A DNA stretch of 56,026 nucleotides from Bradyrhizobium centrolobii (GTDB lineage: Bacteria > Pseudomonadota > Alphaproteobacteria > Rhizobiales > Xanthobacteraceae). Made by a program: the position numbers and the translations under genes. Under the pieces are notes generated by a model, which worked only from the letters and a program-made list of their open reading frames with translations, did not search any database and was not told the DNA's origin. Position 1 is the stretch's first letter; every line of letters starts with the position of its first letter. The stretch is from positions 278,671-334,696 of the forward strand of contig NZ_LUUB01000051.1 of the NCBI RefSeq assembly GCF_001641635.1, in the 5' to 3' direction. Positions 1 through 8,925 of the stretch are shown here, one piece after another.

Positions 1-297
1 GCCGCTCTGATGGATCACGGTGCCGGCTAGGCAGGCGGATAGCGCGACATTGGCGCCGACGGAGAGATCGAGACCGGCGGTCAACACCACCAGCGTCAGA
101 CCCGAGGCGATGAAGAAGGTCAGGCTCGCCTGCCGCAGCACGTTGAGGATATTGCCGAGGCTCAGGAAGGAATCGCTGAGCACCGCGAGTACCGCGCAGA
201 TCAGGAACGCGGCGAGCAGGCGATAGAACACCTGGATCGCGTCCTGCGACAGGAAGGAGCGGGGCGGCGCGATGGTTTCTTTGGTGATGTCGGTCAT
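1..297 (-). CDS. Ribose-type ABC transporter permease, N-terminal part
   Basis: The gene starts at the ATG at 297 and runs off the window edge, so about 99 residues are visible. They read as a short cytoplasmic N-terminus (MTDITKETIAPPRSF) followed by hydrophobic stretches and the segment TAGLDLSVGANVALS. That segment matches the 'GIDLSVG' motif of BPD_transp_2 permeases (RbsC/XylH type). The start overlaps the stop of the preceding permease gene in an ATGA, so the two are translationally coupled. It is the second of two permeases that would form a heteromeric inner-membrane channel with the ATPase at 1237-2763. The substrate cannot be read from the sequence. The periplasmic binding protein is not in view and may lie beyond the edge. 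Confidence 0.85.
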   Translation of the reverse strand, partial: MTDITKETIAPPRSFLSQDAIQVFYRLLAAFLICAVLAVLSDSFLSLGNILNVLRQASLTFFIASGLTLVVLTAGLDLSVGANVALSACLAGTVIHQSG

Positions 298-1244
298 GAC
301 CGGCTCCGAAGGCCATCCAGGAACAGCGCGACGATCACGAGGACGCCGACGCTCGCGACCTGCACCGAGGACGGCAGCGAGATCAGGTTCAGCCCGTTGC
401 GCAGCACGCCCACCGCGATCACGCCGAGCACGGTGCCGAGCAGCCAGCCATTGCCCCGCTCGAAAGAGGTGCCGCCAACCGCCACCGCCGCGATGGCGTC
501 GAATTCGAGGCCGAGGCCCGCGGTCGGATGGCCGGAATTCATGCGCGCGGTCATCAGCAGGCCGGCGATGCCGGCCATGGCGCCGCCGATCGCATAGACC
601 GCGATCAGGAGCCGGTTCGCCGAGAGGCCGGCATAGCGCAGTGCCTCGCGATTGCCGCCGAGGGCAAAGATGTAGGTGCCGAAGCGGGTGTGATAGAGCA
701 GGGCGTGAAAGGCCGCATAAGTGACGAGTGCCATCACGATCGGGACGGGCACGCCCAGCAGTGTTGCCGAATAAATGTCGCGCACGTTGTGGGGGATGCC
801 GACCACGCTCTGGCCGTCGCTGACGATCAGCGACAGGCCTTGCGCCATGCCAAGCGTGCCGAGCGTCGCGACGAAGGGCGGAATGCCGAGGATCGCGACC
901 AGCCAGCCGTTGACGGTACCGAAGGCCGCGCCGACCGCGATGCCGGCGCAGAGTCCGAGCAGCATCGACTTGGTCGCGAGCGATACGATCGCGACGCAGA
1001 GCGAGGTCAGCGTCAGCACCGCGCCCATCGACAGGTCCAGCCCCTCGGTCATGATGATCAGCGTCATCGGCAGCGCGAGCATGGTCAGGATCGTCGACTG
1101 CACCAGCACGTTTGAGAGGTTGGCAACCGACAGGAAGCCCGGCGCGAGCACCCCGAATAGCGCGATCAGGAGCACCAGCACGATGGCGACGCCGGGAATA
1201 CGTTGCAGCGGATTTGGTTGCGAAACGACCGCGGCCTCACGCAT
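294..1244 (-). CDS. Ribose-type ABC transporter permease
   Basis: The 316-residue protein is mostly hydrophobic with about eight to ten likely membrane segments, the usual size of RbsC-type BPD_transp_2 permeases. The family motif appears as TEGLDLSMGAVL near residue 70. A second conserved stretch near residue 240 reads LGLEFDAIAAVAVGGTSFE, matching the G(S/T)xG..LxxIAAVxIGGTS signature. It is the inner-membrane subunit of an importer with the ATPase upstream, overlapping it by 8 bases, and a second permease downstream (ATGA overlap). Its place in a hydroxyquinol-pathway operon suggests an aromatic or polyol substrate rather than a sugar, but that is inference. Confidence 0.9.
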   Translation of the reverse strand: MREAAVVSQPNPLQRIPGVAIVLVLLIALFGVLAPGFLSVANLSNVLVQSTILTMLALPMTLIIMTEGLDLSMGAVLTLTSLCVAIVSLATKSMLLGLCAGIAVGAAFGTVNGWLVAILGIPPFVATLGTLGMAQGLSLIVSDGQSVVGIPHNVRDIYSATLLGVPVPIVMALVTYAAFHALLYHTRFGTYIFALGGNREALRYAGLSANRLLIAVYAIGGAMAGIAGLLMTARMNSGHPTAGLGLEFDAIAAVAVGGTSFERGNGWLLGTVLGVIAVGVLRNGLNLISLPSSVQVASVGVLVIVALFLDGLRSRS

Positions 1245-2763
1245 GGTGCATCCCCAGTCGCACGATGTTTTCCTCCGTTAGTTCACTACGCGTCAGGTGC
1301 CCGGCGATGCGTCCCTCGCGCATCACATAGGCGCGGTCGCAGACGTGGCAAATCTCGACCTGCTCGGACGAGATCATCAGCGCCGCTGCGCCTTCTGCGA
1401 CCAGACGGTCGATCAGGGCGAAGATCTCGGACTTGGCGCCGATATCGATGCCGCGGGTCGGCTCGTCGAAGATGAAGAGCTTGGCACCCGCAGCCAGCCA
1501 TTTGCCGATCACGACCTTCTGCTGATTGCCACCGGACAGCAGGCCGACAGTCTGGCGCGCGCTGGGCGTCGCGATGCGGAGTTTCCGGATCAGGCTATCG
1601 GAGGTGCGTTGCGCGCTACGCTGATCGAACAGGCCACTCGGGAACAGCTTCCGCAGCGCCGACACGACGAGATTGTCGCCGACCGAGCGCAACAGCGCGA
1701 GCCCCTCGCTCTTGCGGCTTTCCGGGATCAGGGCGATGCCGCGGCGGGCGGCGACGTCGGGCTCTCCGGAGATGGTCTTGCCGTCGAAGATGATCTCGCC
1801 GGAGGTCACGGGATCCGCGCCGAAGATGGCGCGTGCCACCTCGCTGCGCCCCGAGCCGACCAGCCCGCACAGGCCGACGATCTCGCCCTGGCGGACCTCA
1901 ATGTTGATGTCGGAAATGCCGGTCGGCGAGGTCAGATCCTTGACCTGCAGCAGCACCTCGCCGGGCTTGTCGGCAAAATTACGCGGATAGGTCATGTCGA
2001 CATTGCGGCCGACCATCATGCGGACGAGCTGATCCGGCGTGACGTCCGCGGGACGGACGCCGTCGATGCGGCGGCCGTCGCGCAGCACCGTAATGCGGTC
2101 GCCGAGCGCAAATACCTCGGCCATGCGGTGCGAGATGTAGACGATGGAAACGCCATCGGCCTTCAGCCGGGCGATCAGCGCAAAGAGGAGCTCGGTCTCG
2201 CGATCGGATAGTGCCGCGGTCGGCTCGTCCATGACCAGGATGCGCGCGTTCTGGCTGATCGCCTTGGCGATTTCGACCATCTGCTGCTGGGCAACGCCGA
2301 GCTTGTCGACGGTGATGGAGGGATCGATGTCGAAGCCGATCGTGTCGAGCACGCGCCTGGCATCGGCCAGGATCTTGCGGCGGTCGATCGTGCCGGGAAT
2401 GCGGCCCTTCGGCTCGCGGCCGAGAAAGATGTTCTGCGCGATATCGAGATAGGGGACGAGCGAGAATTCCTGAAAGATCACGGCAATGCCGAGCTTCTGC
2501 GCGTCGGCGGTCGAGGCGATCGCGACCTTTTCGCCCTTGTAGAAGAATTCGCCTGCATCGGCGCGATAGGCGCCGCACAGCACCTTCATCAGGCTCGACT
2601 TGCCGGCGCCGTTCTCGCCGAGCAGCATGTGGACCTCGCCGGGCAGGACGGCAAAGGACACGTCGTCCAGCGCCTTGACGCCCGGAAACTCCTTGCAGAT
2701 GCCGCGCAGCTCGAACAGCGGCGTGGGCGAGGAGGCCTCGATGGGCAATGCCGCCGTGCTCAT
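1237..2763 (-). CDS. Ribose/xylose-type ABC transporter ATP-binding protein
   Basis: At 508 residues this is the tandem two-domain ATPase of the RbsA/XylG/MglA family. The first domain has Walker A GENGAGKSS at residues 49-57 and Walker B ILVMDEPTAALSD around 175-187. The second domain has the family's degenerate P-loop (GLVGSGRSE), an intact signature LLSGGNQQKVVIGKWLA and Walker B LFIFDEPTRGID. It powers import through the two permeases encoded just downstream. The start overlaps the stop of the FAD-linked oxidase gene (ATGA), so expression is coupled to the catabolic genes. This supports uptake of a substrate for the same pathway. Confidence 0.95.
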   Translation of the reverse strand: MSTAALPIEASSPTPLFELRGICKEFPGVKALDDVSFAVLPGEVHMLLGENGAGKSSLMKVLCGAYRADAGEFFYKGEKVAIASTADAQKLGIAVIFQEFSLVPYLDIAQNIFLGREPKGRIPGTIDRRKILADARRVLDTIGFDIDPSITVDKLGVAQQQMVEIAKAISQNARILVMDEPTAALSDRETELLFALIARLKADGVSIVYISHRMAEVFALGDRITVLRDGRRIDGVRPADVTPDQLVRMMVGRNVDMTYPRNFADKPGEVLLQVKDLTSPTGISDINIEVRQGEIVGLCGLVGSGRSEVARAIFGADPVTSGEIIFDGKTISGEPDVAARRGIALIPESRKSEGLALLRSVGDNLVVSALRKLFPSGLFDQRSAQRTSDSLIRKLRIATPSARQTVGLLSGGNQQKVVIGKWLAAGAKLFIFDEPTRGIDIGAKSEIFALIDRLVAEGAAALMISSEQVEICHVCDRAYVMREGRIAGHLTRSELTEENIVRLGMHHA

Positions 2764-4154
2764 GCCTGGGCTCCAGTTGCAAAGATCTTTCCGGGATTCA
2801 TCAGTCCATCCGGGTCCAACGCGCTCTTGATCGATCGCATCACATCGACGGCCCCGCCAAGCTCATCGGTGAGATAGTCGATCTTGCCGAGGCCGATGCC
2901 GTGCTCGCCGGTACAGGTGCCGTCCATGGCAATGGCGCGGGCGACCATGCGGGCCTGGAGGGACTTGGCGCCTTCGACCTCATCCGGCTTTGCAGGATCG
3001 ATCAGGATCAGCATGTGGAAATTGCCGTCGCCGACATGGCCGACGATCGGGGCCGTGAAACCGTGCTCGTCGGCGTCGCGTCGCGTCTCGGTCAGGCACT
3101 CCGCGAGGCGCGAGATCGGCACACAGACATCCGTGATCACGGCGCGAGCTCCTGGGCGCAGGCCAAGGCCGGCATAGAGCGTGTTGTCGCGGGCGTGCCA
3201 GAGCCGGCTGCGGTCCTCCGGCGCCTTCGCCCAGGCGAAGCCATGACCGCCGTGGTCGGCGGCGATCGCCTGCGCCGCCTCGGCCTGCTCGGCGACGGAG
3301 GTCTCGGAGCCATGGAATTCGAAGAACAGGGTCGGGGCCTCGCGATAGCCGAGCTTTGCATAGGCATTGATGCCCCGCATCATGACATCGTCGAGCAGCT
3401 CGATGCGCGCCACGGGAATGGCCGACTGGATCACGGAGATCGCCGTGTCGACGGCATTGTACAGGGTGTCGAAGCTGCAGACCGCGGCTGAAATCGCCTG
3501 CGGTACAGGATGCAGTTTTAGCGTGATCTCGGTGATGACACCGAGCGTGCCTTCCGCACCGACGAACATCCGCGTCAGATCATAGCCGGCGGCGGATTTA
3601 CGTGCGCGCTGGGAGGTGCGGATCACGCGGCCGTCGGCCAGCACCACCTCGAGCGCCATGACATTGTCCTTCATGGTGCCGTAGCGCACCGCCATGGTGC
3701 CGGAGGCGCGGGTCGACGTCATGCCGCCGATCGAGGCATCGGCGCCGGGATCGATCGGGAAGAACAGGCCGGTGCCGCGCAGCTCGGCATTGAGCTGCTT
3801 TCGGGTGATACCGGGCTGCACGACTGCGTCCATGTCGCTCTCGTGCACGGCCAGCACCTTGTTCATGCGTGCGAAGTCGAAGCAGACGCCGCCCGCGACG
3901 GCTGCCGCGTTGCCTTCAAGCGAGGTTCCGGCGCCAAAGGGCACGATCGGCATGCCCGCATGCGCGCAGAGCTTGACGATCTCGGCGACCTCCTGCGTCG
4001 TCTCGGGGAAGACGACGATATCAGGCGGCAGGTTGCGATAATGGGATTCGCTTTGCCCATGCTGATCGAGCACGCCGCGCGCAATGCTCGCGCGCGGGCC
4101 GATCAGGCCTGTGAGGCGATCGGCCATTGCTGCTGTGCTGACCCGTGGTCCCAT
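2760..4154 (-). CDS. FAD-binding oxidase (GlcD / D-lactate dehydrogenase family)
   Basis: This flavoprotein of about 464 residues has an N-terminal FAD-binding-4 domain and a C-terminal FAD-oxidase-C domain. The pyrophosphate-binding loop reads PFGAGTSLEGNAAA, and ASGTMAVRYGTMKDN follows. The C-terminal family motif is TCTGEHGIGLGKIDYL. Such enzymes oxidise 2-hydroxyacids such as D-lactate, glycolate or 2-hydroxyglutarate to 2-oxoacids. An open frame extends upstream to 4241, but the ATG at 4154 has a good ribosome site (GGAGCAAGG) and the residues before it look non-coding. It sits 61 bases after the dioxygenase gene and overlaps the ABC ATPase. A role in oxidising a hydroxyacid intermediate of the pathway is likely but unproven. 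Confidence 0.85.
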   Translation of the reverse strand: MGPRVSTAAMADRLTGLIGPRASIARGVLDQHGQSESHYRNLPPDIVVFPETTQEVAEIVKLCAHAGMPIVPFGAGTSLEGNAAAVAGGVCFDFARMNKVLAVHESDMDAVVQPGITRKQLNAELRGTGLFFPIDPGADASIGGMTSTRASGTMAVRYGTMKDNVMALEVVLADGRVIRTSQRARKSAAGYDLTRMFVGAEGTLGVITEITLKLHPVPQAISAAVCSFDTLYNAVDTAISVIQSAIPVARIELLDDVMMRGINAYAKLGYREAPTLFFEFHGSETSVAEQAEAAQAIAADHGGHGFAWAKAPEDRSRLWHARDNTLYAGLGLRPGARAVITDVCVPISRLAECLTETRRDADEHGFTAPIVGHVGDGNFHMLILIDPAKPDEVEGAKSLQARMVARAIAMDGTCTGEHGIGLGKIDYLTDELGGAVDVMRSIKSALDPDGLMNPGKIFATGAQA

Positions 4155-4215
4155 CCTTGCTCCCTGTCTGCTGACGCCGCCGGACTCTTGTCGGTCCGCT
4201 ATGTCGCCGTCCGGC

Positions 4216-5100
4216 TTAGGCCGCTTGCGCGTTGCTCGCAACCTGCTTCAAGCCGAAGTCATAGTTGAGATGAAAATACTCGCTGTCCACTATGCGACCA
4301 TCCGGCGCACGGCCGGGCGGGCAGCGGACAAACTCGCGGATCAGGCTGTCCTTGACGCCGAACACCACGTCGGAGTCGAGGTACTTGTCGCCTGCGACGA
4401 ACACGTGGGTCACGAGCTGCTCGAAGCCGGGCGCCGAGATCATGAAATGGACATGCGCCGGACGCCAGGGATGGCGGCCCTGCACCTCCAGCATTTCGCC
4501 CACCGGGCCGTCATGCGGGATCCGATAGGCGGCGGGCTTGACCGACCAGAAATTGAAGTGGCCGTTTGGGTCGGTGTGGAAGCGTGCGCGCATCGCGAGA
4601 TCGCCGATCTCGTCGAGCTGCTGCACATCGTAATAGCCGTCATCGTCGGAATGCCAGACGTCCACAACGGCGCCCGCGAGCGGACGGCCGTCGACGGTCG
4701 AGACCGAGCCCGTGACCAGCATCGGATCGCCCTCCATCGGGCCCGAGATATCCGCCCCGATGTCCTTCTCCGGTGCTGCCTGCACGAAGAACGGCCCCAG
4801 CACCGTGGTCTCGGTCGCGCCTTCCGGCACCGGATGGTTGATCGCGTCGACCAGCATGGAGACGCCGAGTGTGTCCGACAGCAGGATGAATTCCTGGCGC
4901 TTGTCGTCGCACATGTGTCCGGTACGGGTCAGGAAATCGATGCCGTATTCCCATTCCTTCTGGGTCGGACGCACCTCGCGAACGAAGGCATGAAGATGGC
5001 GCACCAGCGCCTCGCTAACCTCCTTGATCCGCGAATCCGTCGCGCCCTTGATCCGCTCCAGCACTGCGTCCGTGATCGTGTTCTCGTTGAAGTTACGCAT
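4216..5100 (-). CDS. Hydroxyquinol 1,2-dioxygenase (intradiol, non-haem Fe(III))
   Basis: The 294-residue protein has the intradiol dioxygenase N-terminal helical domain (about 20-95) and catalytic beta-sandwich. The four expected iron ligands are visible: Tyr156 (in DDGYYDVQ), Tyr192 (AYRIPHDG), His216 and His218 (RPAHVHF). Their spacing matches catechol 1,2-dioxygenase exactly. Family knowledge: hydroxyquinol dioxygenases cleave benzene-1,2,4-triol to maleylacetate. A maleylacetate reductase in the same operon (7418-8497) makes hydroxyquinol a far better substrate guess than catechol, since no muconate cycloisomerase is seen. Gene spacing is 15 bases from the upstream dehydrogenase gene. 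Confidence 0.9.
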   Translation of the reverse strand: MRNFNENTITDAVLERIKGATDSRIKEVSEALVRHLHAFVREVRPTQKEWEYGIDFLTRTGHMCDDKRQEFILLSDTLGVSMLVDAINHPVPEGATETTVLGPFFVQAAPEKDIGADISGPMEGDPMLVTGSVSTVDGRPLAGAVVDVWHSDDDGYYDVQQLDEIGDLAMRARFHTDPNGHFNFWSVKPAAYRIPHDGPVGEMLEVQGRHPWRPAHVHFMISAPGFEQLVTHVFVAGDKYLDSDVVFGVKDSLIREFVRCPPGRAPDGRIVDSEYFHLNYDFGLKQVASNAQAA

Positions 5101-5115
5101 ATGTGGCTCCGTTGA

Positions 5116-6018
5116 TCAGAGTTTGGGCTCGCCGAGGCCGGACAGCCGCTCGAGATGCTTGACGGTCGCGATGAAGTCGGTCTCGCCGTCGCCTTGCGCG
5201 ACCAGCGAGCCATAGGTCTCGCGCACCTGCGCGGCGAGCTGCAGCGGCACGCCGACGGCGTGGCCGGCGCCGAGGATCAAATCGAGGTCCTTGGCCATCT
5301 GCTTGCACGAAAAGGTGGACTCGAAATCGCGCGTCCGAAGAGGGGCGGTCTTGTACTTCACCATGGGCGAAGCGATCGCGCTGTCGTCGAGCACCTTCAA
5401 AATGTCCTGCCAGGCGATGCCACCCTTGCGTGCTAGCGCAAGGCTCTCCGCCATCATGGCCGCCGATACTGCGATCATCAGATTGACGGCGAGCTTGGCG
5501 TAGCGCGCCTCCTCGCCGGGCCCGAGATAGGTCTGCGCGCGGGTGAAGGCGGCGAACAGCGGTTTTGCGCTTTCGAACGCGTCCTTGGGGCCCGAGACGA
5601 AGCAAGTCAGCGCGCCGGTGTGAACGATGCTGGCATTGCCGGAGACCGGCGCGCGCAGATAAAGCACGCCGCGCGCCTGCGCGGCAGCATCGACTTCGGC
5701 GGAGGCCTCGGCGCTCACGGTGCTGGTCTCGATCAGCACGGCGCCAGGCGCCATCGCGCCGATGAGGCCGGTGGGGCCGAGCAACACGGCGCGCAAGGCC
5801 GTGTCATCGGGCAGGGAAGTGACGACTGCGGCCCTGCCGTTCACGGCCTCGGCGGGCGAAGCGGCAGTTGAAATGCCTTGCGCGCGCGCGTCGTCGAGTC
5901 GCGCGGCGCTCTGATCGAAGGCGGTGATCGCATAGCCGGCTTTGGCAACAAGCACCGACATCGGCAGGCCCATCTTGCCGATCCCGATGAAGGCTACATT
6001 CTTCGAAGCATCTGTCAT
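5116..6018 (-). CDS. NAD(P)-dependent beta-hydroxyacid dehydrogenase family protein
   Basis: At 300 residues this matches the 3-hydroxyisobutyrate / 6-phosphogluconate dehydrogenase-like family. The Rossmann motif GIGKMGLPMS lies at residues 12-21. The substrate loop APVSGNASIVHTG is near 120, and a lysine in the KLAVNLM segment near 175 is the expected catalytic residue. The C-terminal half is the usual helical domain. It lies between the dioxygenase gene and the amidohydrolase gene, with 21 bases to the latter. The reaction is probably reversible oxidation of a beta-hydroxyacid or reduction of a semialdehyde. The substrate within this pathway is not evident from sequence. Confidence 0.85.
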   Translation of the reverse strand: MTDASKNVAFIGIGKMGLPMSVLVAKAGYAITAFDQSAARLDDARAQGISTAASPAEAVNGRAAVVTSLPDDTALRAVLLGPTGLIGAMAPGAVLIETSTVSAEASAEVDAAAQARGVLYLRAPVSGNASIVHTGALTCFVSGPKDAFESAKPLFAAFTRAQTYLGPGEEARYAKLAVNLMIAVSAAMMAESLALARKGGIAWQDILKVLDDSAIASPMVKYKTAPLRTRDFESTFSCKQMAKDLDLILGAGHAVGVPLQLAAQVRETYGSLVAQGDGETDFIATVKHLERLSGLGEPKL

Positions 6019-6039
6019 TGTTGTTGTCCGTTGGCGCCT

Positions 6040-7413
6040 TTAGGCGGCGCGTCCCTGTCGTTCGATGTCCTGCACCAGCCGCCGGCCGGATTGCGCGAGC
6101 AGTTCTTTCTTCGTCTCCAGCCCCTCGACGAGCAGGCGGCCATTCCGCTTCTTCCAAGCGCCGCTGATCATGACAGCCTCAATATTGGCGAGACTCGTCT
6201 GCATGACGACGGTCGCGACGGGATCGTGCACCGGGAAGAGGTTGAGCTCGGAGGCGTTGATGATGACGAGGTCGGCGAGTTTTCCCGGCGTCAGGGAGCC
6301 GATCTGGTCCTCGCGACCAAGCATGCGCGCGCCCTCTGTCGTGATCCAGCGCAGCGCCTCGCGCACGGGAATCGTGGTCGTCGCCGGAATGGTGCCGCTA
6401 GCCTTGCGCGTCTCTGCATTGTCGAGCGCCCGCTGCATCGAGAGCGCGACGCGGGCGGCCGAGAGGAGATCGCCGGCCAGCACGGATTCGAGATCAATGC
6501 CGACTGTCGGGCGCACGCCGCGCTTCAGGAGCCGCCCGGTGATCGGGAAGCCGTGACCCTGGATCATCTCGTTTTCCGGCGTCACAGCGAAGGACACGCC
6601 GAGATCGACGAGACGGTCGAGGAGATCGTCGGGCAGATCGTTGCCGTGGACGATGTTGACGCCGGCGCCGACGAGGTCGGCCTGGATCAGCTTTTCCCAG
6701 CCGTCCGGCGTCTTCGCCGGACCACCACCCTGGTGCATCGATGCGATCAGCTTGAGTTCCCGCGCCAGGCGGAAGTCGTGCTTGGCGACGTCGAGCGTCG
6801 AATAATGCGGGCCGAGAATGGCGAGGCCAAGCGTGACGAGGCCGTCGCGATCGGCGAGGGGGCCCGCGAGCAGCCGCTCGACTTCACGGCGCGGATGCGG
6901 GATCTCCGAGAAATGCGGCTCGCCAGGCTTCGGCTCCGGCTTCGGCGAGCCGTGGAAGAAGGCTGCACGAATGCCGCTCTCGATCAGGCCGCGCACGGCG
7001 GCGTCGGTATGGTCAGGCGTCGGATTGTTGTGGCACCAGTCGACCAGCGTGGTAGTGCCGCAATTGATCTGATTCAGCGCGCCGACCAGCGTCGCGATGT
7101 AGATGTCGTCGGGCCGGAACACGGTGGCCAAGCCGGCATGCATGCGGCGGAAATATTCGAGCAGCGTCCAGTTCGCCGCATAGCCGCGCAGTGCCGTCTG
7201 CCAGGTGTGCATATGCGCGTTGATCAGGCCGGGGACGACGATGCGCCCCGTCCCGTCGACGACCTCGGTCTCAGCTGCGCCGCTGCCGAGGTCGATGCCA
7301 GGGCGTACGTCGACAATACGGTTGCCCTCGATCAGCACATCGCCGGTGCGGAGATCGCCAATCGCATCATCCATGCTGATGACCGTGGCGGATTTGATCA
7401 GCGTGCGCCGCAT
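6040..7413 (-). CDS. Amidohydrolase family protein (SsnA/TrzA-like)
   Basis: The 457-residue protein has a composite N- and C-terminal beta-sandwich around a TIM barrel. Metal ligands of the amidohydrolase superfamily are visible: HMHTW (HxH) near residue 66, a histidine in SMHQGGG, a histidine in IVHGND and an aspartate in VGIDLES. The C-terminal GSLTPGKLADLVII is the typical barrel-to-sandwich return. Relatives deaminate or dechlorinate N-heterocycles and guanine-like compounds. Why one sits in a hydroxyquinol operon is not clear; it may release an aromatic from an amide or N-substituted precursor. It begins 4 bases after the maleylacetate reductase stop codon. Confidence 0.8.
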   Translation of the reverse strand: MRRTLIKSATVISMDDAIGDLRTGDVLIEGNRIVDVRPGIDLGSGAAETEVVDGTGRIVVPGLINAHMHTWQTALRGYAANWTLLEYFRRMHAGLATVFRPDDIYIATLVGALNQINCGTTTLVDWCHNNPTPDHTDAAVRGLIESGIRAAFFHGSPKPEPKPGEPHFSEIPHPRREVERLLAGPLADRDGLVTLGLAILGPHYSTLDVAKHDFRLARELKLIASMHQGGGPAKTPDGWEKLIQADLVGAGVNIVHGNDLPDDLLDRLVDLGVSFAVTPENEMIQGHGFPITGRLLKRGVRPTVGIDLESVLAGDLLSAARVALSMQRALDNAETRKASGTIPATTTIPVREALRWITTEGARMLGREDQIGSLTPGKLADLVIINASELNLFPVHDPVATVVMQTSLANIEAVMISGAWKKRNGRLLVEGLETKKELLAQSGRRLVQDIERQGRAA

Positions 7414-7417
7414 CGCC

Positions 7418-8497
7418 TCAGGCCGCCGCTTTGGTCGCGCCCGGCGGCTCGCCGGCCCAGGCGCGCGCGATCACGTCGCGGATGGCACTGCGCTCGAGCG
7501 GGCGCGGATTCCAGTAGGCGTTGGTGACCGCGAGATCGGCCGCCTTGTCAATGCCGTTCTCGGGCATGCCGACGTCGCGCAGCGCAAGCTTTGCATTCAG
7601 CCGCTTCGCGAGATCGTAGAGACCCCGCGATGCATCGGCAGCGCCGATCGCGCGCGAGATGCGCGCCATCGCATCGGGCACGGCGGGTGCGTTGTAGGCC
7701 AGCGCATGCGGCAGCACGATGGTGTGGGTCTCGGCGTGCGGCAGATCAAAGGTGCCGCCGAGCGTGTGGCAGAGCTTGTGATGCAGCGCCATGCCGACAG
7801 TGCCGAGGCAGACGCCACACAGCCAGGCGCCATAGAGCGCTTCGGTGCGGGCGTCGCGGTCGTCGCTCTTCGCGGCGATGGCGGGCAGGGCGCGTGCCAA
7901 CGCGCGGATGCCTTCCTCCGCCATGAGCGAGGTGACAGGATTTATGTCGCGCGCGTAAAGCGCTTCCACCGCATGCGCGATCGCGTTGATGCCGGAGGTC
8001 GCAGCCAGACCCACCGCTAGCGTCAAGGTGAGATCGACATCGTAGATCACGGTCTCCGGCAGCACCGCCGCGTCGCGCACCGTGGTCTTCAGGCCGTTCT
8101 CGGTCTGGCCGACGATCGGCGTCATCTCCGAGCCGGCATAGGTGGTGGGAATGCAGAGCTGGTTGACGCCGGTGCGCAAGGCCAGCGCCTTGCCGAGGCC
8201 CGTGGTCGATCCGCCGCCGAGCGACACGACGCAGTCCGCATCGCACGCTTTCATCGCGGTGAGGGCCCGCTCCGTGACGTCGACCGGCGTATGCATGGTC
8301 GCGCCGGGGAACAGTCCGGCATAGAACGGTCCGAGGGCCGCGCCTAAGCTCTTGCCTTGCGCCTCCTGCTGCGGCGTCGTCAGCACGAGCGCGCGCTTGC
8401 CGCCGAGCCGTTCGACCTCGGCTTTGGCCGCAGCAATCGTGCCGCTGCCGAACACGACGCGGCAGGGCAGGTTTTCAAAGGTGAACGAACCGATCAT
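7418..8497 (-). CDS. Maleylacetate reductase (iron-containing alcohol dehydrogenase family)
   Basis: Taking the ATG at 8497 gives 359 residues, the normal length for maleylacetate reductase. The frame stays open to 8923 but that extension is the neighbour gene read out of frame. Evidence includes the NAD-binding loop SLGGGSTTGLGKALALRTG and metal-site regions GINAIAHAVEALYA and ALHHKLCHTLGGTFDLPHA. The N-terminal NLPCRVVFGSGT is characteristic of the family. The enzyme reduces maleylacetate to 3-oxoadipate with NAD(P)H. It completes the lower hydroxyquinol pathway with the dioxygenase at 4216-5100. The start overlaps the stop of the Dabb gene (ATGA). Confidence 0.92.
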   Translation of the reverse strand: MIGSFTFENLPCRVVFGSGTIAAAKAEVERLGGKRALVLTTPQQEAQGKSLGAALGPFYAGLFPGATMHTPVDVTERALTAMKACDADCVVSLGGGSTTGLGKALALRTGVNQLCIPTTYAGSEMTPIVGQTENGLKTTVRDAAVLPETVIYDVDLTLTLAVGLAATSGINAIAHAVEALYARDINPVTSLMAEEGIRALARALPAIAAKSDDRDARTEALYGAWLCGVCLGTVGMALHHKLCHTLGGTFDLPHAETHTIVLPHALAYNAPAVPDAMARISRAIGAADASRGLYDLAKRLNAKLALRDVGMPENGIDKAADLAVTNAYWNPRPLERSAIRDVIARAWAGEPPGATKAAA

Positions 8498-8817
8498 GCG
8501 CCGGTCTCTTTGATGGGATAATCGACCTGGAAGCGTCCGGTCCGCAAGTCGCCGAGCGCCTCGCGCACGCGCAGATGCTCCGGGTGGGTGGCGTAGGCCG
8601 CGAGCGCGGCCTGGTTGGTGAATTCGGAGAACAGCACCACGTCGCAGGCGTAATCGACATCGCTGACGTCGAGGCCGACCTCGATGTGGGTGAGGCCGTC
8701 GATCCGGCCCTTGAGGCCCTCGAACAGGGTCTTGACCTTCAGCCGGGCGGCGGAGCGCTCCTCGGAGGTTTCCCCACGCAGCCGCCACATCACGATGTGC
8801 CTGATCGGGCCCGACAT
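8494..8817 (-). CDS. Dabb (stress-responsive alpha/beta barrel) domain protein
   Basis: The 107-residue protein begins at the ATG at 8817, which follows a good ribosome site (GAGGAAACAGG). It has the Dabb pattern: HIVMWRL at the N-terminus, GLTHIEVGLDVS in the middle, VVLFSEFTNQAALAAYATHPEH, then a short C-terminal strand. Dabb proteins form dimeric ferredoxin-like barrels; some are small cyclases, decarboxylases or quinone-handling enzymes in aromatic pathways, many have no known role. It is the first gene of the hydroxyquinol operon and is coupled to the maleylacetate reductase gene, so a pathway role is likely. Confidence 0.85.
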   Translation of the reverse strand: MSGPIRHIVMWRLRGETSEERSAARLKVKTLFEGLKGRIDGLTHIEVGLDVSDVDYACDVVLFSEFTNQAALAAYATHPEHLRVREALGDLRTGRFQVDYPIKETGA

Positions 8818-8894
8818 TTTCCTGTTTCCTCGCCTGCCGCCTTGCTTGTTTGCGCGGCATTTTGCCTTGCAGAACACGGAAATAAAGGCCAATA

Positions 8895-8923
8895 TTTGTA
8901 AGTCTCTTTTTCGATCCGTGCAA
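8895..8923 (-). promoter_or_regulatory. Candidate sigma70 promoter of the hydroxyquinol operon
   Basis: Read on the minus strand, TTGCAC (8923-8918) and TACAAA (8900-8895) are separated by 17 bases. They lie about 80 bases before the ATG at 8817 and directly next to the LysR start at 8926. An imperfect dyad (TTTG at 8895, CAAA at 8921) spans the same bases and could be the LysR site. Only the spacing and hexamer match support this. Confidence 0.4.
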
Positions 8924-8925
8924 AA

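Noticed and set aside
5878..7527. Long plus-strand ORF (549 codons) opposite the amidohydrolase gene
   Set aside because: It is an antisense shadow of a gene with clear metal-binding motifs; its translation is Arg/Ala/Gln-rich with no domain pattern. High GC leaves such frames open by chance.
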